Shown: one piece after another, positions 45,615-53,324 of the stretch | Numbering within the stretch: the stretch's first letter is position 1 | How the letters are laid out: every line of letters starts with the position of its first letter | NCBI GenBank assembly: GCA_049840835.1 | Contig: JASGJG010000010.1 | Location: 1 to 64,000 of the forward strand | Direction of reading: 5' to 3' | Length of the DNA stretch: 64,000 nt | Origin: JANLTX01 sp049840835 | GTDB lineage: Bacteria > Armatimonadota > Armatimonadia > Armatimonadales > Armatimonadaceae | Notes under the pieces: model-generated | Database searches by the model: none | What the model saw: only the letters and a program-made list of their open reading frames with translations | What the model was told of the DNA's origin: nothing | Made by a program: the position numbers and the translations under genes

Positions 45615-47141
45615 ATGAGTACGAGCGGCGGGTTTTCTAAAAATACAACAACGGGACAGAGCGTTATTACAGACGTTCTGCTTGTGGACGATAGCCCGAC
45701 CGACATTGAGATCGCTCGCCGATACCTGGAGCGTGATGGGGAAGGGCGATTCTGTGTCCGTGCCTGTAATACAGCACGTGGCGCTACCGAAGAACTCAAG
45801 GAGCGTATCCCCGATTGCATCTTGCTAGATATCAACCTGCCGGATGCCGATGCCACAGACTGGTTGTCTCAGCTCTGCCAAGAGTATAAAGAACTACCCT
45901 GCGCCGTGGTGGCGCTGACAGGTAATTCCTATTCACAGACCACCGTTGCTGTCATGAAGGCGGGAGCCAGTGACTATCTGGTCAAGGGGCGGATTGATGC
46001 CGAACTGCTGCGCCATACCGTTCTCAAAGCCGTGGAATCATCGCGGCTGAAAATCGCTCTTCGTGAGGAACAGCAGAAGACTGAGCGTCAGAACCAGGAA
46101 CTGCAGTGCATTGCGGAGGCACTTCAGGAGAGTGAGCGTCGTTTCCGGGGCATCTTCAATGCCACGTTTCAGTTCATTGGATTGCTGAACCCAGAGGGCG
46201 ACGTGCTCGAGATGAACGAGACCGCCCTGAATGCTATGGCCTCTCGGAAGGAAGACCTATTACGGGGCAAGTTCTGGGAAACCCCCTGGTGGACGCCGTA
46301 CCCAGAAGTCCAGGAGCAGGTTCGCCAGGCTGTTGCCGATGCTGCCTCGGGGCAGTTCGTTCGGTTTGAAGCGCTTTACCACCGGGCTAATGGCACCGAA
46401 GCCGTGGCAGATTTTTCCCTCTCGCCAGTACGCAATGAAGCCGGAGAAGTGGTACTTCTGGTTCCTGAAGGTCGGGATATCAGTGAGCGTGTAGCAGACC
46501 GCAAGAACATTGAAGAACTGAATGTTCGGCTCCAACGCGCGGTTGCGGAGAGCAACCACCGGGTAAAGAACAATCTGCAAGTTCTCTCCGCCCTGGTAGA
46601 ACTGGAGACAAGCCGGGGTGGAGGAACCATGTCCACGGAGGCTGTGCAAAGAATCGCTCAGCATGTACGCAGCCTGGCGAAACTCCATGATCTGCTTACC
46701 TGGGAGGCACGACGTAGCAATAGCCACGAAGGGCATGTTTCTATTCAGAAAGCCCTGAAAGAGGTTCTTCTGTCTGTAGAGCAGGCCATAGGGGCGAAGA
46801 TTGAGTTCTACTCGGATGATGCCTACATCGGAGCAAAAGCAGCCACCTCTCTACTGATGGCGGCCAATGAAATGCTCTCGAATGCCTCTAAGCATGGCAG
46901 AGGTCAGATAGAGCTGCGTTTTACGCTAGAAGAGACTCCTGGAGAGAGTACGAAAGGGAAACTGATGGTCTCAGACAATGGCCCCGGATTTCCAGAAAAT
47001 TTCAATCCAGACACAGCGGCGAACACGGGATTGGAACTAATTGAGTCTCTGGGGCGTTGGGATCTTGAGGGCACGGTAAAATATTCCAATCTAGAGAGTG
47101 GGGGAGCGTGTGTGACACTCGAATTCCCTCTGGTATCGTAA
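45615..47141 (+). CDS. Hybrid receiver-PAS-histidine kinase (HisKA_2)
   Basis: The product has 508 aa. The N-terminal receiver (about 18-140) has acceptor Asp72 in CILLDINLPD. A coiled coil and a PAS domain (about 185-300) follow. The kinase is of the HisKA_2/HWE-like class with ESNHRVKNNLQVLSALVE (His315), and an HATPase with NEMLSNASKHG and VSDNGPGFP. It could be phosphorylated by the phytochrome and then pass or modulate the signal to a further receiver. It is 27 bases after the phytochrome gene. Confidence 0.9.
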   Translation: MSTSGGFSKNTTTGQSVITDVLLVDDSPTDIEIARRYLERDGEGRFCVRACNTARGATEELKERIPDCILLDINLPDADATDWLSQLCQEYKELPCAVVALTGNSYSQTTVAVMKAGASDYLVKGRIDAELLRHTVLKAVESSRLKIALREEQQKTERQNQELQCIAEALQESERRFRGIFNATFQFIGLLNPEGDVLEMNETALNAMASRKEDLLRGKFWETPWWTPYPEVQEQVRQAVADAASGQFVRFEALYHRANGTEAVADFSLSPVRNEAGEVVLLVPEGRDISERVADRKNIEELNVRLQRAVAESNHRVKNNLQVLSALVELETSRGGGTMSTEAVQRIAQHVRSLAKLHDLLTWEARRSNSHEGHVSIQKALKEVLLSVEQAIGAKIEFYSDDAYIGAKAATSLLMAANEMLSNASKHGRGQIELRFTLEETPGESTKGKLMVSDNGPGFPENFNPDTAANTGLELIESLGRWDLEGTVKYSNLESGGACVTLEFPLVS

Positions 47142-47154
47142 GGCAAGGCCAATT

Positions 47155-47571
47155 ATGGACAAGCTCATTCTAATCGTAGAAGATAACGATGAAGACTATG
47201 AAGCGGTTCTGCGCGCCTTCCGGAATCTAGATGTCACCAACTCTATCTGCCGCTGCGCGGATGCCTCGGACTGCTATTCCTATCTCGACCGATTCAAAAA
47301 TGGGGATGCGGAATGCCCCGCATTGATTCTGTTAGACCTGAACTTACCGGGCACAGATGGGCGTACTATCCTGAAAAATGTAAAGACCGATAGTAGCCTG
47401 CGCGCCATTCCTATCTCGGTAATGACCAGCTCCTCCAATCCGGCGGATATTAAGTTTTGCTACGATAACGGTGCGAACAGTATGTTTCTGAAGCCGCTGC
47501 ACTTCGGCACCTTCCAGCAGAAGATATCTCACACGCTTCAATACTGGCTATCCACGGTAGTGCTGCCCTAA
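47155..47571 (+). CDS. Single-domain response regulator (Rcp1-like)
   Basis: The product has 138 aa, receiver only. The acidic pocket is VEDNDEDYE, the phospho-acceptor is Asp61 in LILLDLNLPGTDGR, and the Lys is in MFLKPLHF. The extended LLDLNLPGTDG motif is common in phytochrome-associated Rcp1 proteins. There is no DNA-binding domain, so output is by protein interaction or relay. It starts 13 bases after the hybrid kinase and is the last gene of the operon. Confidence 0.92.
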   Translation: MDKLILIVEDNDEDYEAVLRAFRNLDVTNSICRCADASDCYSYLDRFKNGDAECPALILLDLNLPGTDGRTILKNVKTDSSLRAIPISVMTSSSNPADIKFCYDNGANSMFLKPLHFGTFQQKISHTLQYWLSTVVLP

Positions 47572-47599
47572 AATCTGCACTGATGGATTAGAGAGAGAC

Positions 47600-47992
47600 C
47601 TACTTAAGCAACTCCAAAATACGCGTTGATTTTTCTTTTTCTATTTTATTGCTAGATACTCTAATCTGCTCTTTTGCAATTTTATAGCAACTCATATTCC
47701 GGTATTTTATGTTCTTATCTGCTCCTTTCTCCAACAGAAGCTTGGCCACATCTACCCTGCGATTCATTATGGCGATAATCAAGAGGCTTTGCCCATGACT
47801 ATCTATATAATTAATATTCTCACCCCTGTCCAGATATAGCTGGACAAAAGCTGGATCATCATTATTCGCAGACTTAGGAAGCATTTCTTCTATATCAGAA
47901 CGAATCCATCGATAGAGCATGATGCCTGAAGCGCAAATCAGCATACAAAATAGGGTGACTAATGGGTTGATTTTTGCTGTTGGGATTTTCAT
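47600..47992 (-). CDS. Small membrane-anchored ankyrin-repeat protein
   Basis: The product has 130 aa. One N-terminal membrane segment (about residues 8-29, INPLVTLFCMLICASGIMLY) precedes two ankyrin repeats (DPAFVQLYLDRGENINYIDS and HGQSLLIIAIMNRRVDVAKL then LLEKGADKNIKYRN). Codon use is AT-rich compared with its surroundings. Function unknown; it converges on the phytochrome operon. Confidence 0.75.
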   Translation of the reverse strand: MKIPTAKINPLVTLFCMLICASGIMLYRWIRSDIEEMLPKSANNDDPAFVQLYLDRGENINYIDSHGQSLLIIAIMNRRVDVAKLLLEKGADKNIKYRNMSCYKIAKEQIRVSSNKIEKEKSTRILELLK

Positions 47993-48027
47993 TGATAACA
48001 GGTAGTGTACCTTAGGTTTAAAGAGGG

Positions 48028-48100
48028 CTGTCCGCAGGGCATAGCCTCATCTGGGAGCCCTGGGTATCCTTCCTGGATAATCGGAGATGGGGAGCAAAAT
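48028..48100 (+). repeat. Diverged relative of the right end of the 26.3-kb repeat
   Basis: CTGTCCGCAGGGCAT (48028-48042) and the following ATCTGG... GATGGGGAGCAAAA align with 26354-26409 (CTGCCCGCAGGGCAT ... GATAGGGGGCAAAA), with one extra stretch in the middle. It is probably a second, decayed member of a dispersed repeat family. The rest of the 47993-48241 gap shows only a possible -10 (TATAGT at 48186-48191). Confidence 0.4.
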
Positions 48101-48241
48101 GCGCGGCTGGAGAACTAGATAGCGTTCTCCCGCGTGACTATTTGGTTAAATCTTCTCGGTGTCATGAATTCTTAACAAACGGTTGTATAGTGCCTGGGTA
48201 TGCTAATGCTCCGCCAGTCTCTCTGGCGCAACTGAACCACT

Positions 48242-50857
48242 ATGCAAAAAACGTTTCCGTACTTCGGCGCCCCTGCCGGTAACCAGGTCGCAAAGGTCGT
48301 TCCTGGCGGCGTTACAGTTCTTCCTAATGGTCGATTCCTGACCCCCGCTGGAAAGCGGCTCTGGGCCGGAGAGAACCTCTGGTCCATAGTTGTCTCCCCG
48401 GATGGTAAGACCCTGGTTGGCCATATCGAGAACGGTATCGCTATCTGGCCTGCGGATGGTAGTGTGACCAAGCCGAAGGTGATTCCCCACAAAGACGGGG
48501 GATTCGTGGGCGTATTTACGAAAGATGGTACGCAGTACATCGTCTCCAGTGGGGATGCCGGGCACGGTATAGCCCTCTACGATACGAAGAATTGGGATGC
48601 CCCGCCGCGTATGATTTCGGCGGATAAAGAGACCTATATCAACGACCTGACTCTGGCCAAAGATGGCCGACTGGTCTATGGCGTGGATGTAGCGCGGCAG
48701 AAAGTCATAGTCTTCGATCTGGCCATGGGGCGAGTGCTCTCCGAGTCGTCTGCTGGTCGGCAGCCTTATGCCTGTGCGCTATCCGATGATGGTAAGCGCT
48801 TGCTGGTAGCCAATATCGGTATCTTCGACTACAGCATTGTCCCGCCACCTGCGCCGGATAGCGGCGGCAGCCGCCGGGGGCTTACCATTCCCGCGTTCGG
48901 GTTTCCGTCGAAAGAGGCGGAAGAGGGAGTCGAGCGCGAAGGGCGGCGTGTGCCAGGCCTCGGAAGCCCCTATGTACCGGATGCACAGAGTGTATGGGCC
49001 TATGACCTGAGCAACCCCACGTCTCCGCGTACTATCGCCAAAGCCAAGACCGGCGTGCTGATTCATGCCCCTGCCGATGGAGGGAAAGCCGTGGGTGGCA
49101 GCGCACCGAACGCCCTGCTCCTTCGCGGCGACACGCTCTTTGTGAGCAACGCCAACAACGACACAGTACAGCTTTTCGACTCGCGCACGCTCAAACTGAA
49201 AAAGACCATCTCGCTTACGCCAACGAAGGAAACAGCACGGCTGCGCGGTGTGATTCCGACCGGCATGGCGCTGAACAAAGCGGGCACACGGCTCTTTGTC
49301 TGCGAAGCAGGTATCAACGCTGTTGCTGTTATCGACCCGCAAGCAGGCAAGGTCCTGGGGCATATTCCCACCGGCTGGTTCCCCGTGCAGTGTACGTTCT
49401 CCCCAGATGAGAGCATGCTCTATGTAGCCACCCAGAAGGGGCTGGGTAGTGGCCCCATAGGCAGCAAGAATCCCCGCCCCATGACCGATGAGCGCTACGG
49501 CATGTCTCACCTACTTGGCATGGTGAACGCGATTCCACTCAAAGGCCTGCCGCTGCCACAGATGACCGCCACGGTCGTGAAAAACAATGGCCTGCTGCCC
49601 AAGCCCATGCCTGCTCCCGCGCTGCCTAAAGAAGTGGAGTACGTGGTCTTTATTACCAAGGAGAACCATACGTTCGATGGCATCTTTGGGACATTGGAAA
49701 AATCCAATGGGGAGCCAGACTATGCTGAGTTTGGGGAGCGTGGCTGGATTCGGGAGAAGGGCATGGACGAGCGCATGCCCATCATGCCCAACCACCTGAA
49801 ACTGGCCCGGCAGTTCGCAGTTTCGGACAACTTCTACATGGAGCCGGAAGGTTCCGGCGATGGACACCGCTGGCTGGTGGGAGTCTATCCCAGCCTGTGG
49901 ACTACCCGTGTGTACTACTCCGGGTGGGCCTTCTCCCTCTCCGAGACCGCACGAGGCCGCCTGACCAGTTTCGGGTCCAATGGCAGCCAGATTCCCGAAG
50001 ACTACTTAGAAAACGGCTCACTGTGGGAGCACCTGGCACGCGGCGGTATCTCGTTTCGAAACTACGGCGAGGGTTACGAGCTACCCCAGAACGATGAGGG
50101 ATCGCCAGTCACTCGCTCGGGTGCGCTCACCCAGGTCAACTATCCTATGCCCAAGGTGCTCTACGACAACACCTGCTTTGCGTTTCCTGCCTATAACAAC
50201 AACATTCCGGATATTGCGCGCGTAGACTGGTTGATTGAGGACATCACGGAGTACCGCAAGAAGCACAATGGCAAGATGCCCCGGTTCTTAAACGTAGCGC
50301 TCTGCAACGACCATGGCTCCCGTGCCCGACCCGAGCGTGGCTATCCGTATACCTGTAGTTTCATGGCCGACAACGACCTGGCGCTTGGCAAGCTGGTAGA
50401 GTTTCTGAGCAAGCAGCCTGAGTGGAAGAAGATGGCTATCTTTGTTACCCAGGACGATCCCGGTGGCGATGCCGACCATGTGGATCGCCATAGAAGCTTT
50501 GTGCTGGCTATGGGGCCGTGGATTAAAAAGGGCTATGTGGCCCACCAGCACACCAGCATCATGTCTATCCTGAAGACCATCTATCGGCTCTTCGGACTGG
50601 GACCGAACAACCTGCATGATGCCCTGGCGACGGATCTCTCCGAGATGTTCACTACCACGCCGGACTTCACGCCCTATAATCACGTGCTGCCAGATACGCG
50701 GGTGTTCAAGGCTGAAGATACCTTCGATCCATCCGACCCCAAATTCACGCGGCGGCGCGGAGAGCGGCCCGAAGTCTCTCTAGATGATCCCCGCTACATT
50801 GCCAAACTGCGCGCCGGTATCCTTAAGAAAAAGGGAGACGATGACGACGATGATTAG
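48242..50857 (+). CDS. YncE-like beta-propeller fused to phosphoesterase (PF04185 type)
   Basis: The product has 871 aa. Residues about 10-440 form a YVTN/YncE-type propeller (NLWSIVVSPDGKTLVGHIEN, VIDPQAGKVLGHIPTGWFPV). Residues about 460-790 form an alkaline-phosphatase-superfamily phosphoesterase: VFITKENHTFDGIFG supplies metal-binding Glu/Asn, and QDDPGGDADHVDRHRS the distal Asp/His set. The C-terminus ends in a run of Asp. Related proteins are exported, yet no signal peptide follows the ATG at 48242 and no good SD is present, so the true start may lie upstream behind an indel. The substrate cannot be read from sequence. Confidence 0.82.
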   Translation: MQKTFPYFGAPAGNQVAKVVPGGVTVLPNGRFLTPAGKRLWAGENLWSIVVSPDGKTLVGHIENGIAIWPADGSVTKPKVIPHKDGGFVGVFTKDGTQYIVSSGDAGHGIALYDTKNWDAPPRMISADKETYINDLTLAKDGRLVYGVDVARQKVIVFDLAMGRVLSESSAGRQPYACALSDDGKRLLVANIGIFDYSIVPPPAPDSGGSRRGLTIPAFGFPSKEAEEGVEREGRRVPGLGSPYVPDAQSVWAYDLSNPTSPRTIAKAKTGVLIHAPADGGKAVGGSAPNALLLRGDTLFVSNANNDTVQLFDSRTLKLKKTISLTPTKETARLRGVIPTGMALNKAGTRLFVCEAGINAVAVIDPQAGKVLGHIPTGWFPVQCTFSPDESMLYVATQKGLGSGPIGSKNPRPMTDERYGMSHLLGMVNAIPLKGLPLPQMTATVVKNNGLLPKPMPAPALPKEVEYVVFITKENHTFDGIFGTLEKSNGEPDYAEFGERGWIREKGMDERMPIMPNHLKLARQFAVSDNFYMEPEGSGDGHRWLVGVYPSLWTTRVYYSGWAFSLSETARGRLTSFGSNGSQIPEDYLENGSLWEHLARGGISFRNYGEGYELPQNDEGSPVTRSGALTQVNYPMPKVLYDNTCFAFPAYNNNIPDIARVDWLIEDITEYRKKHNGKMPRFLNVALCNDHGSRARPERGYPYTCSFMADNDLALGKLVEFLSKQPEWKKMAIFVTQDDPGGDADHVDRHRSFVLAMGPWIKKGYVAHQHTSIMSILKTIYRLFGLGPNNLHDALATDLSEMFTTTPDFTPYNHVLPDTRVFKAEDTFDPSDPKFTRRRGERPEVSLDDPRYIAKLRAGILKKKGDDDDDD

Positions 50858-50880
50858 TGCTATGTTGGTATAGAGAGGTA

Positions 50881-52044
50881 TCAGAACACGCCCACACGCC
50901 ATCGTGCGGTCAGAGCGCGCTCGCACCGCCGAATAAAGCCTTCCAGCCACCGGTAGTGCGCGTACTCTGGCTTACAGCGCAGATAAAACGCACCTAGCAG
51001 TGACTGTACAGCTTCTCGAGGAAGCGTCTCGGCATCGGGGGGAATGGCGCTCAGTAAGAACCTGGCGCCTTCCAGTGCCTCTTCCACTTCTTTTTTGCCA
51101 TAATCTTTCAAATCGGAAAAGGGGCGGGTGAGGTAGTGGGCATAGCTAAACAGATGGATTGACTCGGCGGGACAGCGGGGCGCGCGACGCCTATCTGTGC
51201 CGTCGAGTACAGCACGTGCGAAGTTCGGCCCCACAGTGTGAAAGCAGCTATCACCTGTAGCTGTGGTGTTGAACTGAATCCCATCGTAGTCCGTCCGCTC
51301 AGCAAGGGCAGCCAGTGCCTCACGCATGGTGCCGCTTTTCTTACCGCTCAGATAGCCTCGGGCGAATCCTGGTGTGTTGATACAAATGACCTGGGATTGA
51401 GCAGTGCCCATGCCCTTACCCAGAATACCATAGTCCGTAGGAAGGTCTTTTGGGTAACAAACCGGCATGCTCAGGAACTCCTCTAGGCGGCCAGCACCAG
51501 TAAGTAGCTGTAGACGCCATGCCTCTTTTGAGGCGATGTCTCGCTCGGTTGCTTTTTCGATGACATAGGCATACAGCGCCGGGAACTGCTCAGCGACGAA
51601 GCCATACCACTGGCCCTGGAATCGCAGCAGTACGGCTTCTATGTGCCCCTCTGCCAGCAAGGCGCTCAAGCATTCCTGGGCGGGAAGGGCACCGGAATGC
51701 CCATGCTCCATAGCCGCAAAGCTGGCCACCTGTGCTTCTGGGGGCAGAGCACTCCACTTCAGCTCTTTTCCGCCGAAACTACGCCCTTTGGCCAGTGCCT
51801 CGGCCTGAGTAGCCCTTGATGGTGGGGAAGCAGGCTGCCAGAACCCCTGCTCCAACACGGGTCGCAAAGGCTTTGGAGGCAGACCCGCTTCCATCGACTC
51901 GGCAAAGAGACGGGCTAGCGCAGAATCGAAAATCGGGTTTGTGGCAGGCCCGCCTTCGGTGTCCTGAGCCGGTAAGGAGTCTGGCTCGTCATCCGCCGAA
52001 TCGGAGTAACTATCGAAGTAGTCTTCGTCCGAAAGCATCTCCAT
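50881..52044 (-). CDS. Unrecognised acidic-N-terminus protein
   Basis: The product has 387 aa and no signal or membrane segment. The N-terminal 30 residues are highly acidic (MEMLSDEDYFDSYSDSADDE). The centre contains QGQWYGFVAEQFPALYAYVI and VICINTPGFARGYLSG. The C-terminus is helical and basic (WLEGFIRRCERALTARWRVG). No family recognised. It lies 15 bases downstream of the sigma-like gene and is probably its operon partner. Confidence 0.6.
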   Translation of the reverse strand: MEMLSDEDYFDSYSDSADDEPDSLPAQDTEGGPATNPIFDSALARLFAESMEAGLPPKPLRPVLEQGFWQPASPPSRATQAEALAKGRSFGGKELKWSALPPEAQVASFAAMEHGHSGALPAQECLSALLAEGHIEAVLLRFQGQWYGFVAEQFPALYAYVIEKATERDIASKEAWRLQLLTGAGRLEEFLSMPVCYPKDLPTDYGILGKGMGTAQSQVICINTPGFARGYLSGKKSGTMREALAALAERTDYDGIQFNTTATGDSCFHTVGPNFARAVLDGTDRRRAPRCPAESIHLFSYAHYLTRPFSDLKDYGKKEVEEALEGARFLLSAIPPDAETLPREAVQSLLGAFYLRCKPEYAHYRWLEGFIRRCERALTARWRVGVF

Positions 52045-52059
52045 AGAAGTGTAACACAG

Positions 52060-52818
52060 CTAACCTAACTGGCTCGCCGCGCGACGCTGAAGCCGGCGGC
52101 GAGCCGAGACACGAAGATTGATAACCTCACGCTGGGTTAGCCCCAGGCGCTCGGCGATTGTGTGATCGGAGAGAGGCGCTTCCTCAAAAATCTCTGTGTG
52201 ACTCCATTTCTCTTCCAGAACGGCGGTAATCTCTTCGGGGGTAGCAATGCCTAAGTGGCAGAACAGAGATGGGGGAAGTGGGTATCCCTGGCTGGTCTGC
52301 AAGTTCATTAGAAGTGCGGCTTGCTGCGATGCAGGAAGCAGACATATCTCAGCCCAGAGCAAACTCAAGGACTCGCGGTAGTGCAGGGCGCCAGCGGGAT
52401 TCGGGGTATAGGTTGCTGTGGTCTCTAAAAGCTCTTCCGTTTTCCAGGGATTTTCGAGCTTCGAGAGCCGCTGAAAGGCATGGCGGACCACAGTATTGAC
52501 ATAGGCGGGCAGGTGCCGAATACCTGCTTGTTCCGGGGCATGGTGCGCCCGTGTGAGAGAGATTGTTAGCTCTCGGGCAGCTTCCAAACGAACATCGTCC
52601 AGTGAGAGGCTGCGGGGGGCGCTACGCTGCCAGCTGCGGAGCGCACGGGTAAGCATAGGGTTCAGGTGCTCCCGAAAGAGCTGGTCCAACCGATGGCGTT
52701 GTTCTTTCTCGGTAGTCGCGCGAAAGAACGGATAGAGCCTGGGATCACAGGCGACAGACACAGGACGATAAGTGGCAACCGACACGCTGGGGCACCCCTG
52801 AAAAACGAGATGCCCCAA
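52060..52818 (-). CDS. Sigma-70-like transcription factor (divergent)
   Basis: The product has about 252 aa. The C-terminal part (LSDHTIAERLGLTQREVINL) is a region-4-type helix-turn-helix. The middle (LPAYVNTVVRHAFQRLSKLE) resembles region 2 of ECF-like or phage-type sigma proteins. The extreme N-terminus is uncertain: the start at 52818 is TTG, and two in-frame GTG codons follow within 25 codons. Its neighbours are a BTAD regulator and two orphan proteins, so it may drive a small dedicated regulon. Confidence 0.6.
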   Translation of the reverse strand: MGHLVFQGCPSVSVATYRPVSVACDPRLYPFFRATTEKEQRHRLDQLFREHLNPMLTRALRSWQRSAPRSLSLDDVRLEAARELTISLTRAHHAPEQAGIRHLPAYVNTVVRHAFQRLSKLENPWKTEELLETTATYTPNPAGALHYRESLSLLWAEICLLPASQQAALLMNLQTSQGYPLPPSLFCHLGIATPEEITAVLEEKWSHTEIFEEAPLSDHTIAERLGLTQREVINLRVSARRRLQRRAASQLG

Positions 52819-52834
52819 GCATAGACTGTCGGAA

Positions 52835-52861
52835 TTTCAGAATCCTTTCAAGATTCTGAAA
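52835..52861. promoter_or_regulatory. 10-bp perfect inverted repeat upstream of sigma-like gene
   Basis: TTTCAGAATC, 7-base loop, GATTCTGAAA. It lies between the 148-aa gene and the sigma-like gene, both on the minus strand. It could be a weak terminator or an operator. There is no T-run in the minus-strand direction. Confidence 0.45.
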
Positions 52862-52866
52862 GGGGA

Positions 52867-53313
52867 CTACGCTGCCTTTAACATAGGCGTCACGACAGCA
52901 GATGCCACCACGGGAATGGTGGTTGCCGCCGTGCCGCTACCCGATTCACTGGAGGTGACAGTGACCACGAGAGTCTGGCCTGCTAGCTCGGAAATCGTGG
53001 GCAGCACATGGATAGAGCAGCTGGCGTTGTTCCCATAGAGCGGAATCTGTGCGGGAATATTGTCGAAGTAGTACGACGCAGGCTGGGGAAGTTCATCGAA
53101 CTGCGCAACAGCGTTCGGGCCAGAAGGCGTTACACTGGCAACCGTGTAGAAATGCACGGTGAAGTAAACAGTCGACGCGGAACTTGTGGGCTGCGGAGTG
53201 ATAAGCAGATTGAGCGTGGTTTCGCTGGAAAGAAACGGCTCCGAGGTCATCTGTAAAGAGATGGGCGTGTACGAAGGGCCTGTGGGCGGATTGTTCAAAT
53301 TGTTACGAGACAT
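52867..53313 (-). CDS. Unrecognised 148-aa Ser/Thr-rich beta protein
   Basis: The protein is beta-strand rich, without signal peptide (MSRNNLNNPPTGPSYTPISL). It has alternating hydrophobic and Ser/Thr residues (STVYFTVHFYTVASV, AGQTLVVTVTSSESGSGTAA), giving an Ig-like look. It begins 11 bases after the stop of the BTAD regulator and so belongs to the same transcript. Function unknown. Confidence 0.6.
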   Translation of the reverse strand: MSRNNLNNPPTGPSYTPISLQMTSEPFLSSETTLNLLITPQPTSSASTVYFTVHFYTVASVTPSGPNAVAQFDELPQPASYYFDNIPAQIPLYGNNASCSIHVLPTISELAGQTLVVTVTSSESGSGTAATTIPVVASAVVTPMLKAA

Positions 53314-53324
53314 TGTGGTCTTCC

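Noticed and set aside
47600..47992. Ankyrin protein as an immunity protein of a toxin pair
   Set aside because: No toxin-like neighbour; the adjacent operon is the phytochrome system and the gene is convergent with it.
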